Part shown: piece after piece, positions 1-10,992 of the stretch
Layout of the letters: each line of letters starts with the position of its first letter
Position numbering within the stretch: the stretch's first letter is position 1
From: Siphonodentalium dalli
Lineage: Eukaryota; Mollusca; Scaphopoda; Gadilida; Siphonodentaliidae
Length of the DNA: 64,000 nt
Assembly: GCA_032622095.1 (NCBI GenBank)
Contig: CP136061.1
Coordinates: 124,448,754-124,512,753, forward strand
Reading direction: 5' to 3'
Position numbers and translations under genes: made by a program
The notes under the pieces: generated by a model
Databases searched by the model: none
What the model was told of the DNA's origin: nothing
The model's input: the letters and a program-made list of their open reading frames with translations, nothing else

Positions 1-151
1 GTGAACATATCACGAGTTTCCGAGTCATTCGCCTACACCTTCCCCAGTTATCACTCTTGTTGCACGCATGCTCCATTACTTAAGAAAAATTGTCAAGATC
101 TTTCTAACGGTGGCATATATTCACACTTGGTGTTACACTCTTATCGATACT

Positions 152-417
152 TCAACCCTTTCTATACAAAATCGATTCTCCCATTCAGTTATAATAGTAT
201 GTATTGTAATGGTCTATTTTTCATTTTGAGGGGTGCTCGTGTAATAAAAGCAGACGACAGACAGAAAAACTGTTAATGCAAGAGCAGAACGATTCATATT
301 CTTTGGTGGGAAATGTTCAGATAATAAGTTCCGCAAATGGTCGTTTGTTGAACTTATTATCTAAACATTTCACAAAGGAACTACTCGTCAACGAGTATTT
401 AGTATAGAAAGGGTTGA
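152..417. mobile_element. TTAA-type inverted-repeat element (family B), copy 1
   Basis: The left end TCAACCCTTTCTATAC (152-167) is matched in reverse by GTATAGAAAGGGTTGA (402-417). An internal hairpin lies at about 309-370, with arms AAATGTTCAGATAATAAG and CTTATTATCTAAACATTT. The same hairpin and right end recur at 41.72-41.83 kb, where the outer tetramer is TTAA. The TTAA plus CCCTTT end structure resembles piggyBac-type non-autonomous elements; that assignment is inferred. There is no coding capacity. Confidence 0.6.
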
Positions 418-809
418 CCCATAGAAACAATGTATAAAGTGCATGGAACCACGAATACACTATGAGTAACATGCTCAGGCAGTGTTTATGGATAAGCTCT
501 ACCGAAATATTATCTGGTTCCAACACCCTTCCTAGTTCCAACGAATAGCGGTTTCTTAGATGTTATTAAAATATAACGATGAATATAATACAAAACATCA
601 ATGGTATTATTACGGTTATATAACACTATTAGAATCATTATAATGATTTATGTATTCCAATGACGTTTTTTTATGAAACCATTTATTTGTTGTTAAAATA
701 TCATATATTGATGCCTGTGAATAGATATGTATGATGCCAACAACAGGCACATGTAGGGGAACTACATGCATTATAACTCCTCAGTCATTTTAAAACTGAT
801 GTTTAAAGT
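418..809. other. 3' flank of the receptor gene
   Basis: AT-rich sequence downstream of the minus-strand receptor stop codon. A reverse-strand AATAAA (plus-strand TTTATT at 682-687) lies about 125 bases past the stop and is a plausible polyadenylation signal. Nothing else is recognised here. Confidence 0.35.
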
Positions 810-2024
810 TTAGTGGCTTGCTCGTGAGTTGTTGGAACCTTCACTGCTTTGCGACCTTCTGAACTTCACTTGAAAGTCGTTTTTTGGAAGACAGCAGTTC
901 AATCTTAAGGCACCAGCACACCGAGCCCTGAAAGTCTCATTCATGAAACTGTATATGATAGGATTTATAGCACAGTTAATCAAATATAATTTTGATGAGA
1001 ACTTCATAAGCAGGTCTTGTACATCCGACTGGTTTTCCTCCAGGGATTTGATTGTAGAGCGGCAAACCATGACGATTATTCCGGGAAGAAAGCTCAAGAT
1101 AAATGCCACTGTCACAGTAAATAATATCACAGTCGTCTTGCTCGCTTTCATCCTAGCTGGATATTCAGCTATCAAATTCAGTGTCCTTCTTTTCAAACTT
1201 TCGGTTCCAGACATATGTCCGTTCATATTCTCGTCATCGCTGATACTGCGTTGTGGAACTATACGCATGCGCGAATTTGTGTATTCACTGCACGAGTTTT
1301 CCCTACCACCCGATAGTCTTCTCCTCCGATCACGTATTAATACATCCTTTCGTTTTCGAATTACCTGCCAGACTCTGGTATAAAACACGAGAAGTAGTAC
1401 CAGCGCGACGGCAAACAGAAGGGAGATAATTCCATAATGAATCTTAGGAAAGAGTCCCTTCTTAAACTCATCCTCAATCGAACAGTCATACCCTCGAATA
1501 ACGGTACCTTTAATTTCATCCCTGGTGATGCCGAAGAGAGCGAATGTGGGACCTGCCAACACGATCCCCAAAATGGCAGCCATGAAACACATTCGTTTGA
1601 TTGTCGTGATTCGGAATATCTTCGTTGGTTTGCAAATCTTCATATATCGATCATATCCAATCTCGACAAGAATTATGACCGACGACAGTGTGGTTGCGCT
1701 TTCAACAAACCTGAAGAACTTGCATCCGATAGAGCTATAAAATGTATACGGATTAAGTAGGTCATAAATTTCCAACGGCATTGCCAGCAGACAACCAATC
1801 AGATCAAAGACTGCCATACTCATGATGAAGTAGTATGCAGCCCGCTTCTTAAAGCGTCGTTTGTAGATGAACAGAACACTGGCATTGCCGAACGTTCCTG
1901 CGGCCAAAACGAGTGTAACAAAGGACGTGACTGGTAAATAGAGAAGTGCCTTCAGACGATTAGCTTCCTCGAGGCTGTGGTTGTACTTAATGCTAGTTCC
2001 ACAAATCCACGAACAGTTTGTCAT
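810..2024 (-). CDS. Rhodopsin-class (class A) G-protein-coupled receptor, 404 aa
   Basis: A seven-transmembrane receptor that would sit in the plasma membrane and couple a ligand, probably a peptide, to heterotrimeric G proteins. From the ATG at 2024 the N terminus is short and extracellular with two N-glycosylation sequons (N3, N15). TM1 (about 28-54) has the GN pair at 46-47 and TM2 has D74. C101 and C181 can form the usual TM3-ECL2 disulfide. D125-R126-Y127 ends TM3, the third intracellular loop is long and basic (about 220-295), TM7 carries N354-P355-I-I-Y358, and paired cysteines near 377 may be palmitoylated. TM6 reads SFLP at 311-314 where CWxP is usual. The reading frame stays open to an ATG at 2216, but that extension is unlike a receptor N terminus, and a good acceptor (TATTTTTCAG) lies at about 2048, so an upstream non-coding exon is likely. 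The topology resembles the invertebrate CCK/orexin-like orphan expansions; the ligand is unknown. Confidence 0.88.
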   Translation of the reverse strand: MTNCSWICGTSIKYNHSLEEANRLKALLYLPVTSFVTLVLAAGTFGNASVLFIYKRRFKKRAAYYFIMSMAVFDLIGCLLAMPLEIYDLLNPYTFYSSIGCKFFRFVESATTLSSVIILVEIGYDRYMKICKPTKIFRITTIKRMCFMAAILGIVLAGPTFALFGITRDEIKGTVIRGYDCSIEDEFKKGLFPKIHYGIISLLFAVALVLLLVFYTRVWQVIRKRKDVLIRDRRRRLSGGRENSCSEYTNSRMRIVPQRSISDDENMNGHMSGTESLKRRTLNLIAEYPARMKASKTTVILFTVTVAFILSFLPGIIVMVCRSTIKSLEENQSDVQDLLMKFSSKLYLINCAINPIIYSFMNETFRARCAGALRLNCCLPKNDFQVKFRRSQSSEGSNNSRASH

Positions 2025-3751
2025 GCTATCATCTAAATCCGCTATCCTGAAAAATAGTATAGGGTCGTAGAATATTACAAATACGAGTTCCTTCGGCCAA
2101 GTTGACATCACCCTTATCTTTACTGGTCGTGCAAAAACCAATGTTGGGGTTAAAGATAGCATTTTCGATTTAAGGTTGAGACGCACGTTTTTCATAAATC
2201 CAGCCAAAAATGGCAAGAAATTTTAAACAAAGAATTTCTCTGGATCTATCTGGCAAAAAAATCACGAGTTTTCGTCATCTTCGTTGTAATATAGAATCTG
2301 AGCAATTATTGAGAAACAAAATACAATAGATTTTAATACATTTGAGATGTCGAAAATATTATTTAATTTTTTGTCCCCTTTTAGTACCAAGAACTGCTAG
2401 AATAATTAATAATTTGACAAAAAATTCCAATCAACAAAATAGCCTATTGTCTTAGTTCTATGAGGGGAGGCTTCATTTGTATCATAATGTTGAGTTTAAT
2501 TGCATAATATAGCGCCATACCCCCATCATGGGTATATGAACTGCACTTTTGAAAATTATATATTTTACAGAAGTTCTTTGAACCTGAAAACAGTGAAATT
2601 TTAAATATTGTTCATGCCCTAAAAGTAAAATAAATGAGGTTATAATATCCAACCAGTCGATGGTTCTTAGTAAATATTATGTCACAATACTAGCTCCTAC
2701 AAAATTTCACAAAGAAATTCCCGGCAGATTTTGAGAAAATCAATTTTGAAATCCCAGGAAATTTTGGCAAAACGTGCGTCTGACCCTTAACACCCACCCC
2801 CCCCCCCCCGCCCCAATACTATTTCTTTTGCTTCGGGGTGAAAATTTATATATGTGAGTCCTGGAACCAACCATTTAAAGATCAGAGATATTAGCTAGGT
2901 TTCAATTTTTTAAATCTGTTTAGTTTCTACACCTCGAGTTGTTGTCAGCCTATCAGTGAGCATATAGCAAAAAATTCAACCGGAAATATATACTGACATG
3001 TGCGGATACCGGATACCGTACCGAGAGTTGGGAGGTTGCGTTTAGCGGTTATCGGAAATAATTATCCGAATAAAAGACGACGAAAATTATCGCCAAAATG
3101 TGATAGTTAGCATGCGGATACGTATGTATACATCTTCCTGATTCAGTAATAATATTTTATGCATGAACATAGACAAGTTATAATACCATGCAGATGAAAC
3201 ATATGAAAGAAGATGTTTGTTTACAAGTGTGACGACACTGTGCTGGGAAATACCGATTCTAACCAGGCATCACCATATATGGAATTCGAGATGTATAAAT
3301 TAAATATAATTCAAAAATCGAAATCTAATAGCTCTGATCGATCGAGCTACTGTGTTCCTCGACACAAATCAAATATTTATCATCCCAGCGAATCCGGATA
3401 AATAGTAATTTGGCTGTTAAATCTCACAGGGCATCTTTATAATATGAAGTTTTCCATGTTACGCTATGCGGGGTGTCATATCAGGTTACTATAAGTTTTC
3501 AGATTTGTGCAGTTTTGGACCAGCAACCAGTCCATTCAACAAGAGACATTGAGTGCGCGCAAATAAACAGACATACGAGTTGTGGGAACAATGACAGACG
3601 ATGGCTAGACAGCAATTTTCAATTACTAAGCAATTATATCAACTTTGGGACGAAAATATTTTAGTAAAATTTACTTTTACTTCCATTATCGAAGAAACTT
3701 AGACAGTTGTTACTGACTTTCGCGCATTAGACTGGTCCTTGTCCGAATTGA
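2025..3751. other. Intergenic, no gene seen; remnant of a TTAA-family repeat
   Basis: The upstream side of the receptor gene. It contains a poly-C run at about 2797-2811. At 2820-2890 and 3240-3460 there are weak copies of the family C repeat (phrases such as AATAGTAATTTGG and GGGCATCTTTA). The short ORFs here have no recognisable domain and overlap the repeats. Confidence 0.3.
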
Positions 3752-4056
3752 ACCAGCCGCCCGATTCGTAGTAACCAGCCGCTCGATTCGTAATGACCAG
3801 CCGCCCGATTTGTAGTAACTTACCGCCCGATTCGTAGTGACCATCCGCCAGATTCGTAGTAACCAGCCGCCCGATTCGTATTAACCTACCGCCCGATCGT
3901 AGTGACCAGCCGCCCGATTGGTAGTAACCTACCGCCCGATCGTAGTGACCAGCCGCCCGATTCGTAGTAACCAGCCACCCGATTGGTAGTAACCTACCGC
4001 CCGATCGTAGTGACCAGCCGCCAGATTCGTAGTAACCAGCCGCCCGATTCGTAGTA
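3752..4056. repeat. 22-bp minisatellite, 14 units
   Basis: Fourteen head-to-tail units of the form ACCAGCCGCCCGATTCGTAGTA. Eleven are 22 bp and three are 21 bp, the latter being ACCTACCGCCCGATCGTAGTG. The short units recur in the middle of the array next to full-length ones, which suggests a local higher-order unit of two or three monomers. The array is GC-rich in AT-rich surroundings. A minus-strand ORF runs through it but only because the repeat lacks stops; I do not call it a gene. Confidence 0.9.
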
Positions 4057-4343
4057 ACCTGACTTTTTTTTTTGCGAAAAGCCCAGTCGACAACACGCAT
4101 AATCATTATATAGTCTACTATAAGTATGACTCTATATATGATGGTGTATATATGTGTATACATTATAAGTTAAACGGACATGACGCATTCGTGCTTCCAA
4201 ATTCTGTCTATGTAATTTGGAAGGAGATATATAAGATAGGTTGACAAATATGGGAGATATTGATATACCGGCTTCGTGTGCTCTGAAAAATACTGTCCAT
4301 GGTCACTATGGGAAGCCAAATTGACATTTAATAAATAATTGAG

Positions 4344-4745
4344 CTTAAGCGCAATAAGAAATATCTAATTGCGCTTAAGCGAATATTCTTATTGCACTTA
4401 AGCGCAATAAGGAATATTCCTTATTGCGCTTCAGCGGAATTAGCCACATTACATAAACTCCCTATAATTCAAATGGTGTAGTCCATGGTACAATGGGTGG
4501 AGCAAATATAGGATAATTCTACTATTTGCAGAGGGGTGATCTCATGAGGGAGATATTAATTGCGCTTAAGCTCAATAAGGATGTAATTGCGCTTAAGCGC
4601 AATACGGTATGTCTTATTCCGCTTAAGGAATCCCTTATTGCGCTTAAGTGCAATAAGGGAAGATATAATTGCGCTTAAGCCCAATAAGAATATTCCTGGA
4701 GCAATAAGAATATTCCTTATTATTCCTTATTGCGCTTAAGCGCAA
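4344..4745. repeat. Array of CTTAAG-centred palindromes
   Basis: Nine copies of CTTAAG plus one CTTCAG variant, most inside the 16-bp palindrome TTGCGCTTAAGCGCAA or a near copy, at 4344, 4374, 4397, 4565, 4592, 4622, 4642, 4674 and 4735. Many are joined by AATAAGGAATATTCCTTATT-like spacers that are themselves palindromic, so the region can fold into several alternative hairpins. The copies fall in two clusters (4344-4440 and 4560-4745). I cannot assign it to a named element. Confidence 0.8.
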
Positions 4746-5180
4746 TTATCTTTCCATAGGTCACAGTCATTTCCAACTGTTTTCATTTGTTCGCACATAA
4801 GTGAAATAATTAAACGCTCTTTATTTCTACCATATCAGGAATAGGCTGACACGGAACGCTCTTTTCTGTCCCATGCCGTGCAAATGGCAGTTTTTTATAT
4901 TTAGGACTCAAACGTATTCAAAAGTTGTATTTGTTTATGACTTCAATGCGTCATTCTGTGACATATAATGGTCGTAGAAATATAGTTCAAGTATTTATCG
5001 ACCTATTTCGATTTTGGTAAAAACTCCAAAGCGAATATGAATATGTATTACAGTTAGGTGTATTTTGGAGAGCAAACCGCAAAGAAGCTTTACTTATCTG
5101 TATTTAAAGTGACAAATGCTTGTTAGTTACAATGAACGGGCTATCTATCAATGAGTTATATATGCCGTCTTTTAATAGTA

Positions 5181-5682
5181 TTAAAGACACGGTTGGCCTT
5201 GGCGGTGGGTATCCTGTGAAAATATATCCACCCGTCAAAAACCGCCACAAACAGAAAGAACATCAAAATGTAGATAGACTTTGTCCGTATACAAATAAGG
5301 AAAACCGCATAAACAGTATGTTATGGTCATATGTTTGACCATTGTTATGTAAACAAAAGCATAAAAAGTTACTTTTCTGGTGTTTGTTTATATTATGATG
5401 GTAAACATAACGAGCGTTCTTTGTTGGTGAATACCTGATATGGAACTAATAAAGAGCGTTTATGCCATTTGTGTGTGATTAGCCAGTAGCATTGTGCTGT
5501 CTTCTGTAACACAATCAGGCTCTTGCTTAGGTAAAATATAGTAGGTCGTTATGATAACATGCTGTTTACGCGATGATCATGGTATATATGAACGGAACTG
5601 TATGCGTTTTAATGTTTTTCTGTTTACGGTGTTTGGAACAAATATGAATATTTTCGACAATTAAGGCCGCACGTGCCTTTAA
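5181..5682. mobile_element. TTAA-type inverted-repeat element (family D), copy 1
   Basis: It begins TTAA-AGACACGG (5181) and ends CGTGCC-TTTAA (TTAA at 5679-5682); the two ends are inverted relatives. The interior shares phrases such as AACCGCCATAAACAGAAAG-like text and TTATGTAAACAAA with elements at 15195-15712 and 36358-37207. It is about 500 bp, non-autonomous, with no protein. Confidence 0.65.
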
Positions 5683-7580
5683 TGTATATTATTTTACGTT
5701 TAGCCCAAGAGTTGGAATTTTCAGACTTGATAAAAATAGACTCACATGGTCCCCTACTGGGGAAATGCACATAGAGAAGAAACTCTGGTGGAGGTCTCCA
5801 CTGGAAACCCTAGCGCCTTTAAAATTTTAAACCACAATCACGCCAACAAATTTCCGAAAAGAGTTATGTGCAGAAGGTCACTATAAAAACAATTCCAATC
5901 CGCTACCCATGTCAGACGTTGGCATAGGACGTCCATATAATAACTAACACAATGTCATGTCCAGAAGCTCCGTGATATCTACCGGAGAGATCGGAGATAA
6001 AAGAAACTAGGTCTTATCCACATTGGCGCCACATTTCTTCCAGCATATGTGATATGTGATACAACGGTACACTATATAAGGAGTTTACATATTCTTATAT
6101 TGAAACAGCTTCAACTGAATGGTGGATTGAAAGAACAAAGGCTTGGCATTTTTTGTCTATTCATGTATCACGATATATATAACAATTGTGAATTCATCAG
6201 CACACATTTAAATCACAGCGAAATGTGAAATCCTGCATGCTGGATTAGATTGTCCAACATATCATTCAATTTGATTGTTGGGCTTATTTTCAACGCGCTA
6301 TATCATGCATGCATGTGTTGGTGGAAGTCGTATACAGGGGCGTAGCGACATGGATGAGTGTCTTATCCCCACAACTTTGACTAAAGTTTCACCAAGGTGA
6401 CATTATTAATTATCCGTTGTTCGACATATTTATTACTTAGTCACATATATTCGCCGTCGGGTTAATTTGGTCGGTTATAAGACAACCATGGGGTCGCCCA
6501 CAAACATAAAACTAAGATGGCATAAAAAAGTTGCCAATTTTTCTACCACTTTAGACAACAGTTTGGGGTAACGGAGAGTGGGAAAACTCTACCATGCAGG
6601 GTACTGGCTTGTTGATGATTTATTCTCGAATTCATATGAATATATAGAGAATTACAAAGAGTTATTTACAGAAGATAATATAAATATTATGATAGGGTAT
6701 ATACATATTATATACATGTCTCCGGTGCAATGGGGAAATATTTCACCCGTCATGGGTTAATCGTTTTATCTTGGTGTACGAAGATGTCAGGTACGTTTTT
6801 TCTTTTTTTATTTCGTCTAACCTAATGAAAACAGAAGCACGTGTAAGCGGAATGTCGCTGATTGTGTGGAAAGTAAACAGGTAATCTAATAACGAAGATT
6901 GTCGATGTTTGTAACGGAAAATAGATATTACTATCAGTATCACTGACCTGAACTGTGGACTGCTGAAGTTTGATTTACACTGGGAATGTTCGGAAAATGA
7001 TCTCAACAAACATCCTATATGTTCGCTTATTGAGTTCATCACCTGAACATGCCGCCACAAATTACTGAGTTGGTATATAACATGCAACTTGTATCAGAAT
7101 GACCTTCAATTTTGATTATATCGCCGGATAATTCTATATATACTAATTAACGGTTACTTATTAAATCTAGTGTGGTGGGTGGGTGCTGGTTTTGTCTGAC
7201 CAATTTGCGGGCTTGTTCTGCGCAGAGTTGAGTTATATCATCTCCTGCTAATTGACACAGTTTGAATGAGCACCATCAACAGCATACATATATATAAGCT
7301 TATATAATTGTATAATATAATCAATATAATTTATATCGCTATACATGTGTAGCCGACAGAACATGAGAACATTGTCATGTCTGCGGCGTGCAATAAGTTT
7401 TATATTATGCATAGTCAAATGGAAGTGCTACATCGTACATCACACGGAGTGAATTAGTATAACTACCATCTGTATGATGCAGAATGTCGCAGCTTACAGT
7501 TGGCCATGCAAAATATCGACACGCTGTACAAACTAATAATGAAAATAATAACATAGTGAAGAATAGGAATATATAATTCA
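5683..7580. other. Intergenic, no gene seen
   Basis: AT-rich DNA with only short, domain-less ORFs on both strands. There are no splice-bounded open segments that I trust and no strong repeat structure beyond low-complexity AT tracts near 7290-7340. Confidence 0.3.
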
Positions 7581-8200
7581 TCAGGGTATGCGTACATGTA
7601 CATTTGAGAGTTCAATGTGGACTTTCCTAAAAAGTATGCATACTTGGTTAAGGATTGCGCGGTCATGTGAATTCAAAATTTCGTCCATGATTATAATGTT
7701 CGCTTTTCCGCGGTATTCTTCTGGAATAAATTTCTCCCTTATATTTTGGAATTCTTTGCATTCGAGTAAATAGTGGAACTCATCAGCGATCATGCTAGTG
7801 TTACATAAGGGGCATTTTCTGTCTTTGTGACTTGTCCCATTCCACCTCCCTGTCTCGATTGGGAGGTTGTGGTTAGCTGTTCGGAGCCTACATAATTCTA
7901 TTCGATTTTTCCTTTCTAAAATTTCCAGATATTTTTCAAAAGTTATATCGTGTTTAAATATGCGATAAATCTTGCCTCTACTTGATTTGTCTCTTTCGGA
8001 CTCCCACTTTGTCTTGAAATCCCTGATAAGACTACATTTAACACAATCGATAAATTGGCTCACACATAATATTTTTTCAGAGGTCATTAATTGTGATTGC
8101 CCACAGTCAAATAAAATTTCTTTAATGTGTCTTATCCATTTAAAACGACATGCATCTGCTTCACTCAGAAGTCTTAGTGACAACTCATGTGTTAAATAAT
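7581..8200 (-). pseudogene. 5'-truncated LINE: C-terminal end of a non-LTR retrotransposon polyprotein
   Basis: About 200 residues read on the minus strand down to a stop at 7581. The text LCRLRTANHNLPIETGRW, followed by a cysteine-histidine cluster C-x2-C-x9-H-x4-C (CPLCN...FHYLLEC), is the characteristic region after the reverse transcriptase domain of CR1/Jockey/RTE-like LINEs. No reverse transcriptase or endonuclease is present: the frame runs straight into a TA-rich tract near 8210-8230, with no initiation codon of its own. This is the usual 5' truncation of a LINE insertion on the minus strand. It is a dead copy although the remaining frame has no stop, which suggests a fairly recent insertion. 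Confidence 0.8.
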
Positions 8201-9226
8201 AGAGCCTGGTACAGGTATATATATATATAACATCGTAATAAAAAAAATATATATATAGTTTATTATATACAAATATGTCAAAATTGGGAGTTTAAATTAA
8301 TGGTATATAACTAACATGCACGATATAAATCAAAACTGCACACGAACTGGCGACATTTCCCTGGCTAATTATGATTGCTAGTCCTTCCATTAAATGATCA
8401 TGCAACTTGTCAAATATTCTGAAAAATCAACTTATATTAATCCAATCAATAAGTAGCAAAAAAAGGTAAAATTTGATCACATTTGCCACATGCGGCATAG
8501 CTTGAACGGTATCCTAAACTACAAAAGACAAAACGAAAGAAAAACTCACCTTTCGTCCATCATGAAGCTGACGCATAGGTCGTTACAGTTTGAAGATTGT
8601 GACTTGCGAGCACAGTATATTTTGTTGGACTTCGTGTCGCTCTCGATGGCATTAATATTAACTCACGCCAACGTTGAGTATGAACTTCCTATGTAAAGAG
8701 ATACCTTCCTGTTATGAATGCGACTACTGTCGTCTCATCTAGTGGCATGAAGGGATTGTTTCCCTGCACACATTGTTCGTTGTAGTCGTGAGATCAAATT
8801 GCTCAAAGAGAAAGTCGTGCATTGTTTAATTGGGCTTCAAGATGTAATTATACCCTAACTCTATAAGCCATTAATCTGCCGAATATGCATTATAATTGAA
8901 GAACTCTCATCTGAGGTCCTTCGGTAGTCCATACAAATGCCTCAAGTCAGTCAAAATATGCGACTCTGTGTCGGCATCCGTGGATGTTATGGTTTACTCC
9001 CGTCTGCAGTCGCGCGTGCATCTGATCGTGGCGACTTTTGATGTGTATGTCATAGCTTACCGGAGAGTTTAACCATCGCCCACGCTGCCATTGTATATTG
9101 TATATCAACCCATCCTTGGGATAGCCACGGGTGACTGTCCGTTTCCCAGACATCCCAATCGATTAACCAACAGGCAATCAGTATAATCTGAATATAGACG
9201 CCATATCACCACAGACTGGCGAAATC
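8201..9226. other. Intergenic, TA microsatellite, no gene seen
   Basis: Starts with alternating TA tracts (about 8215-8260). The remainder is unique-looking AT-rich sequence with short ORFs that match no family I know. Confidence 0.3.
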
Positions 9227-9487
9227 AAGTGGTTACTATTAACAATAATAACCACTTGATTTTAGAGTTATTCATGTTACAACCGCAATTTGCCCGTTTG
9301 AGCACGTGGTCCTGGAAAAGATCTGGTCCACAAACAATAGAAACAGCAAATTTCAAACATCGATATCTAATCACTCTGAGCTTTGATGGATGCATGGGTT
9401 CGACCTCGAGTCGAATCAAATATTTGTTACCCCCGAAGCCAAAGAAATAGTAATTTAGGAGCGTCTGATCGGATTGAGTACCTTTAA
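9227..9487. mobile_element. TTAA-type element (family C), partial copy
   Basis: A hairpin at 9229-9262 has arms AATCAAGTGGTTA and TAACCACTTGATT. The sequence then follows the family C text (CACTTGATTTTAGAGTTAT, AAAGAAATAGTAATTT) to the right end TCGGATTGAGTACCT-TTAA (TTAA 9484-9487). The left terminus is missing. Full relatives are at 25182-25638 and 35838-36090. Confidence 0.55.
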
Positions 9488-10992
9488 ATGGCACATGTGC
9501 ACATTTCAACGTCAAGTTCTTGATCGTATTGCTTTACTGTAATTTGACCCGATATTGAATACTTTGTGATGCAATGTCGTTACCATTGGCTTTGTATATT
9601 AGTAATCATTTGATAATGAACCAACCACTATCGACGCAACAAAGTGCTACCACCAGATGAGACATGCAGAAATAATTGAACTCGATGGCGGTTATAGAGA
9701 GGTTCGACCTTAATATAAAGCGTGTTGATGGGAATATGCCCTTTGACAAAGTTCTCTTTGTCCACGGTAGCCTGGGATATAGTCTGTTCTATGCTGATGG
9801 CGAGTAGGTTTCCTCCCCCCACGCCATGGCGACTTGAGATATTAGCTGTGTTAGCTGGATATCGGTGTGTGACGAAATTAGTAACATTGGCACCTCATAC
9901 AATGTGTCCAGCAGCAGCATTTGTAACAGTCTGGGTGAACGTCGACTCTATATTTGAAATATAGAGTCTGGAGCTTATGTGGCCAAAACCATTTCTATTC
10001 AGCGAAGAGCTTCCCCAAAATGACGTCACGGATTAAAAAAAATACATCGATGATTGACAGGTGTCCCCACGTGTTATTTGTTGTGCTTCGCAATAGCAAT
10101 GGCCTGTGTCGCGACATAAACTTACAGCAGATAATATTTGTCGTGTGTGCGACTATTCTTTTTCGGGAGATGAACTCGCTGCATCAACCGGAAAGCTGCA
10201 TCGGAGAGCAAAAAATAAGGTCGTCATCAAAAATGATGCTTTAGAACTATTTAAAAGCATAAAATTAAGTCATTTCCTCGGTGTTAACTTTCAGATGACT
10301 TTTTTACGACAAATAATTTGATTTGCAAACCATGGTACAATCATGAAAGTAAATCAAATACACGGACATGAGTGAGTTCTATTTATATTTATGGGAGGCC
10401 AAGTTGGTACCATGCGCAGGCCTATCTATCAGGTCTAGCACATCCTTCAAATTAATCCGAATATATAATTTCGAAGCCATTGTTGTCTCTGTTGTATTTG
10501 CAAGCATCGCTTTCGATCGGAGAAATTCCGCTCTGTTACTATATTTAGAGGTGACATTATGGGAGTCTCCGCCCACTAACACTTGTTTATTAACCCATAC
10601 GGTTTCATTGGACGGAAAATAATTTACGCAATCAATCAGATTACGGAATCCCGAGGACTTGGAAATGAGATAGCGATGTTATCCGTCAGACCTTATATTC
10701 AATGTTGTAATGAATATTTAGGTATGAGTTTACTCAGACTGCATTTGTAAAAACAGCTGGGCTGTACGTGACCCGGTGCATGCTCCCACGTGGACCTAGG
10801 AATTTCCAACTACGTCGATCCCCCTTGAACCACACCAAACTCACAATTTTGCATTATTAAATTTGCCGCAACCCCCTTTGGGCTGCCATTTGTCCTCAAT
10901 AAGAGCATATTTTAAATGGATCATGGTCGGCCCACTATGAAAACATTTTTACTTCTGAACTAAACATGAAAATAGCAAAATCCTAACATACA
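9488..10992. other. Intergenic, no gene seen
   Basis: Short ORFs on both strands lack recognisable domains. An inverted pair at about 9943-9969 (CGACTCTATATTTGAAATATAGAGTC-like) makes a small hairpin. Nothing else is supported. Confidence 0.25.

Noticed and set aside
943-1760. 146- and 107-codon plus-strand ORFs
   Set aside because: They are antisense to the conserved receptor coding sequence.
3699-4163. 154-codon minus-strand ORF rich in NRAAG, ESGGW and SLRSGG
   Set aside because: It is a translation of the 22-bp minisatellite and its flank; no domain, no splice context.
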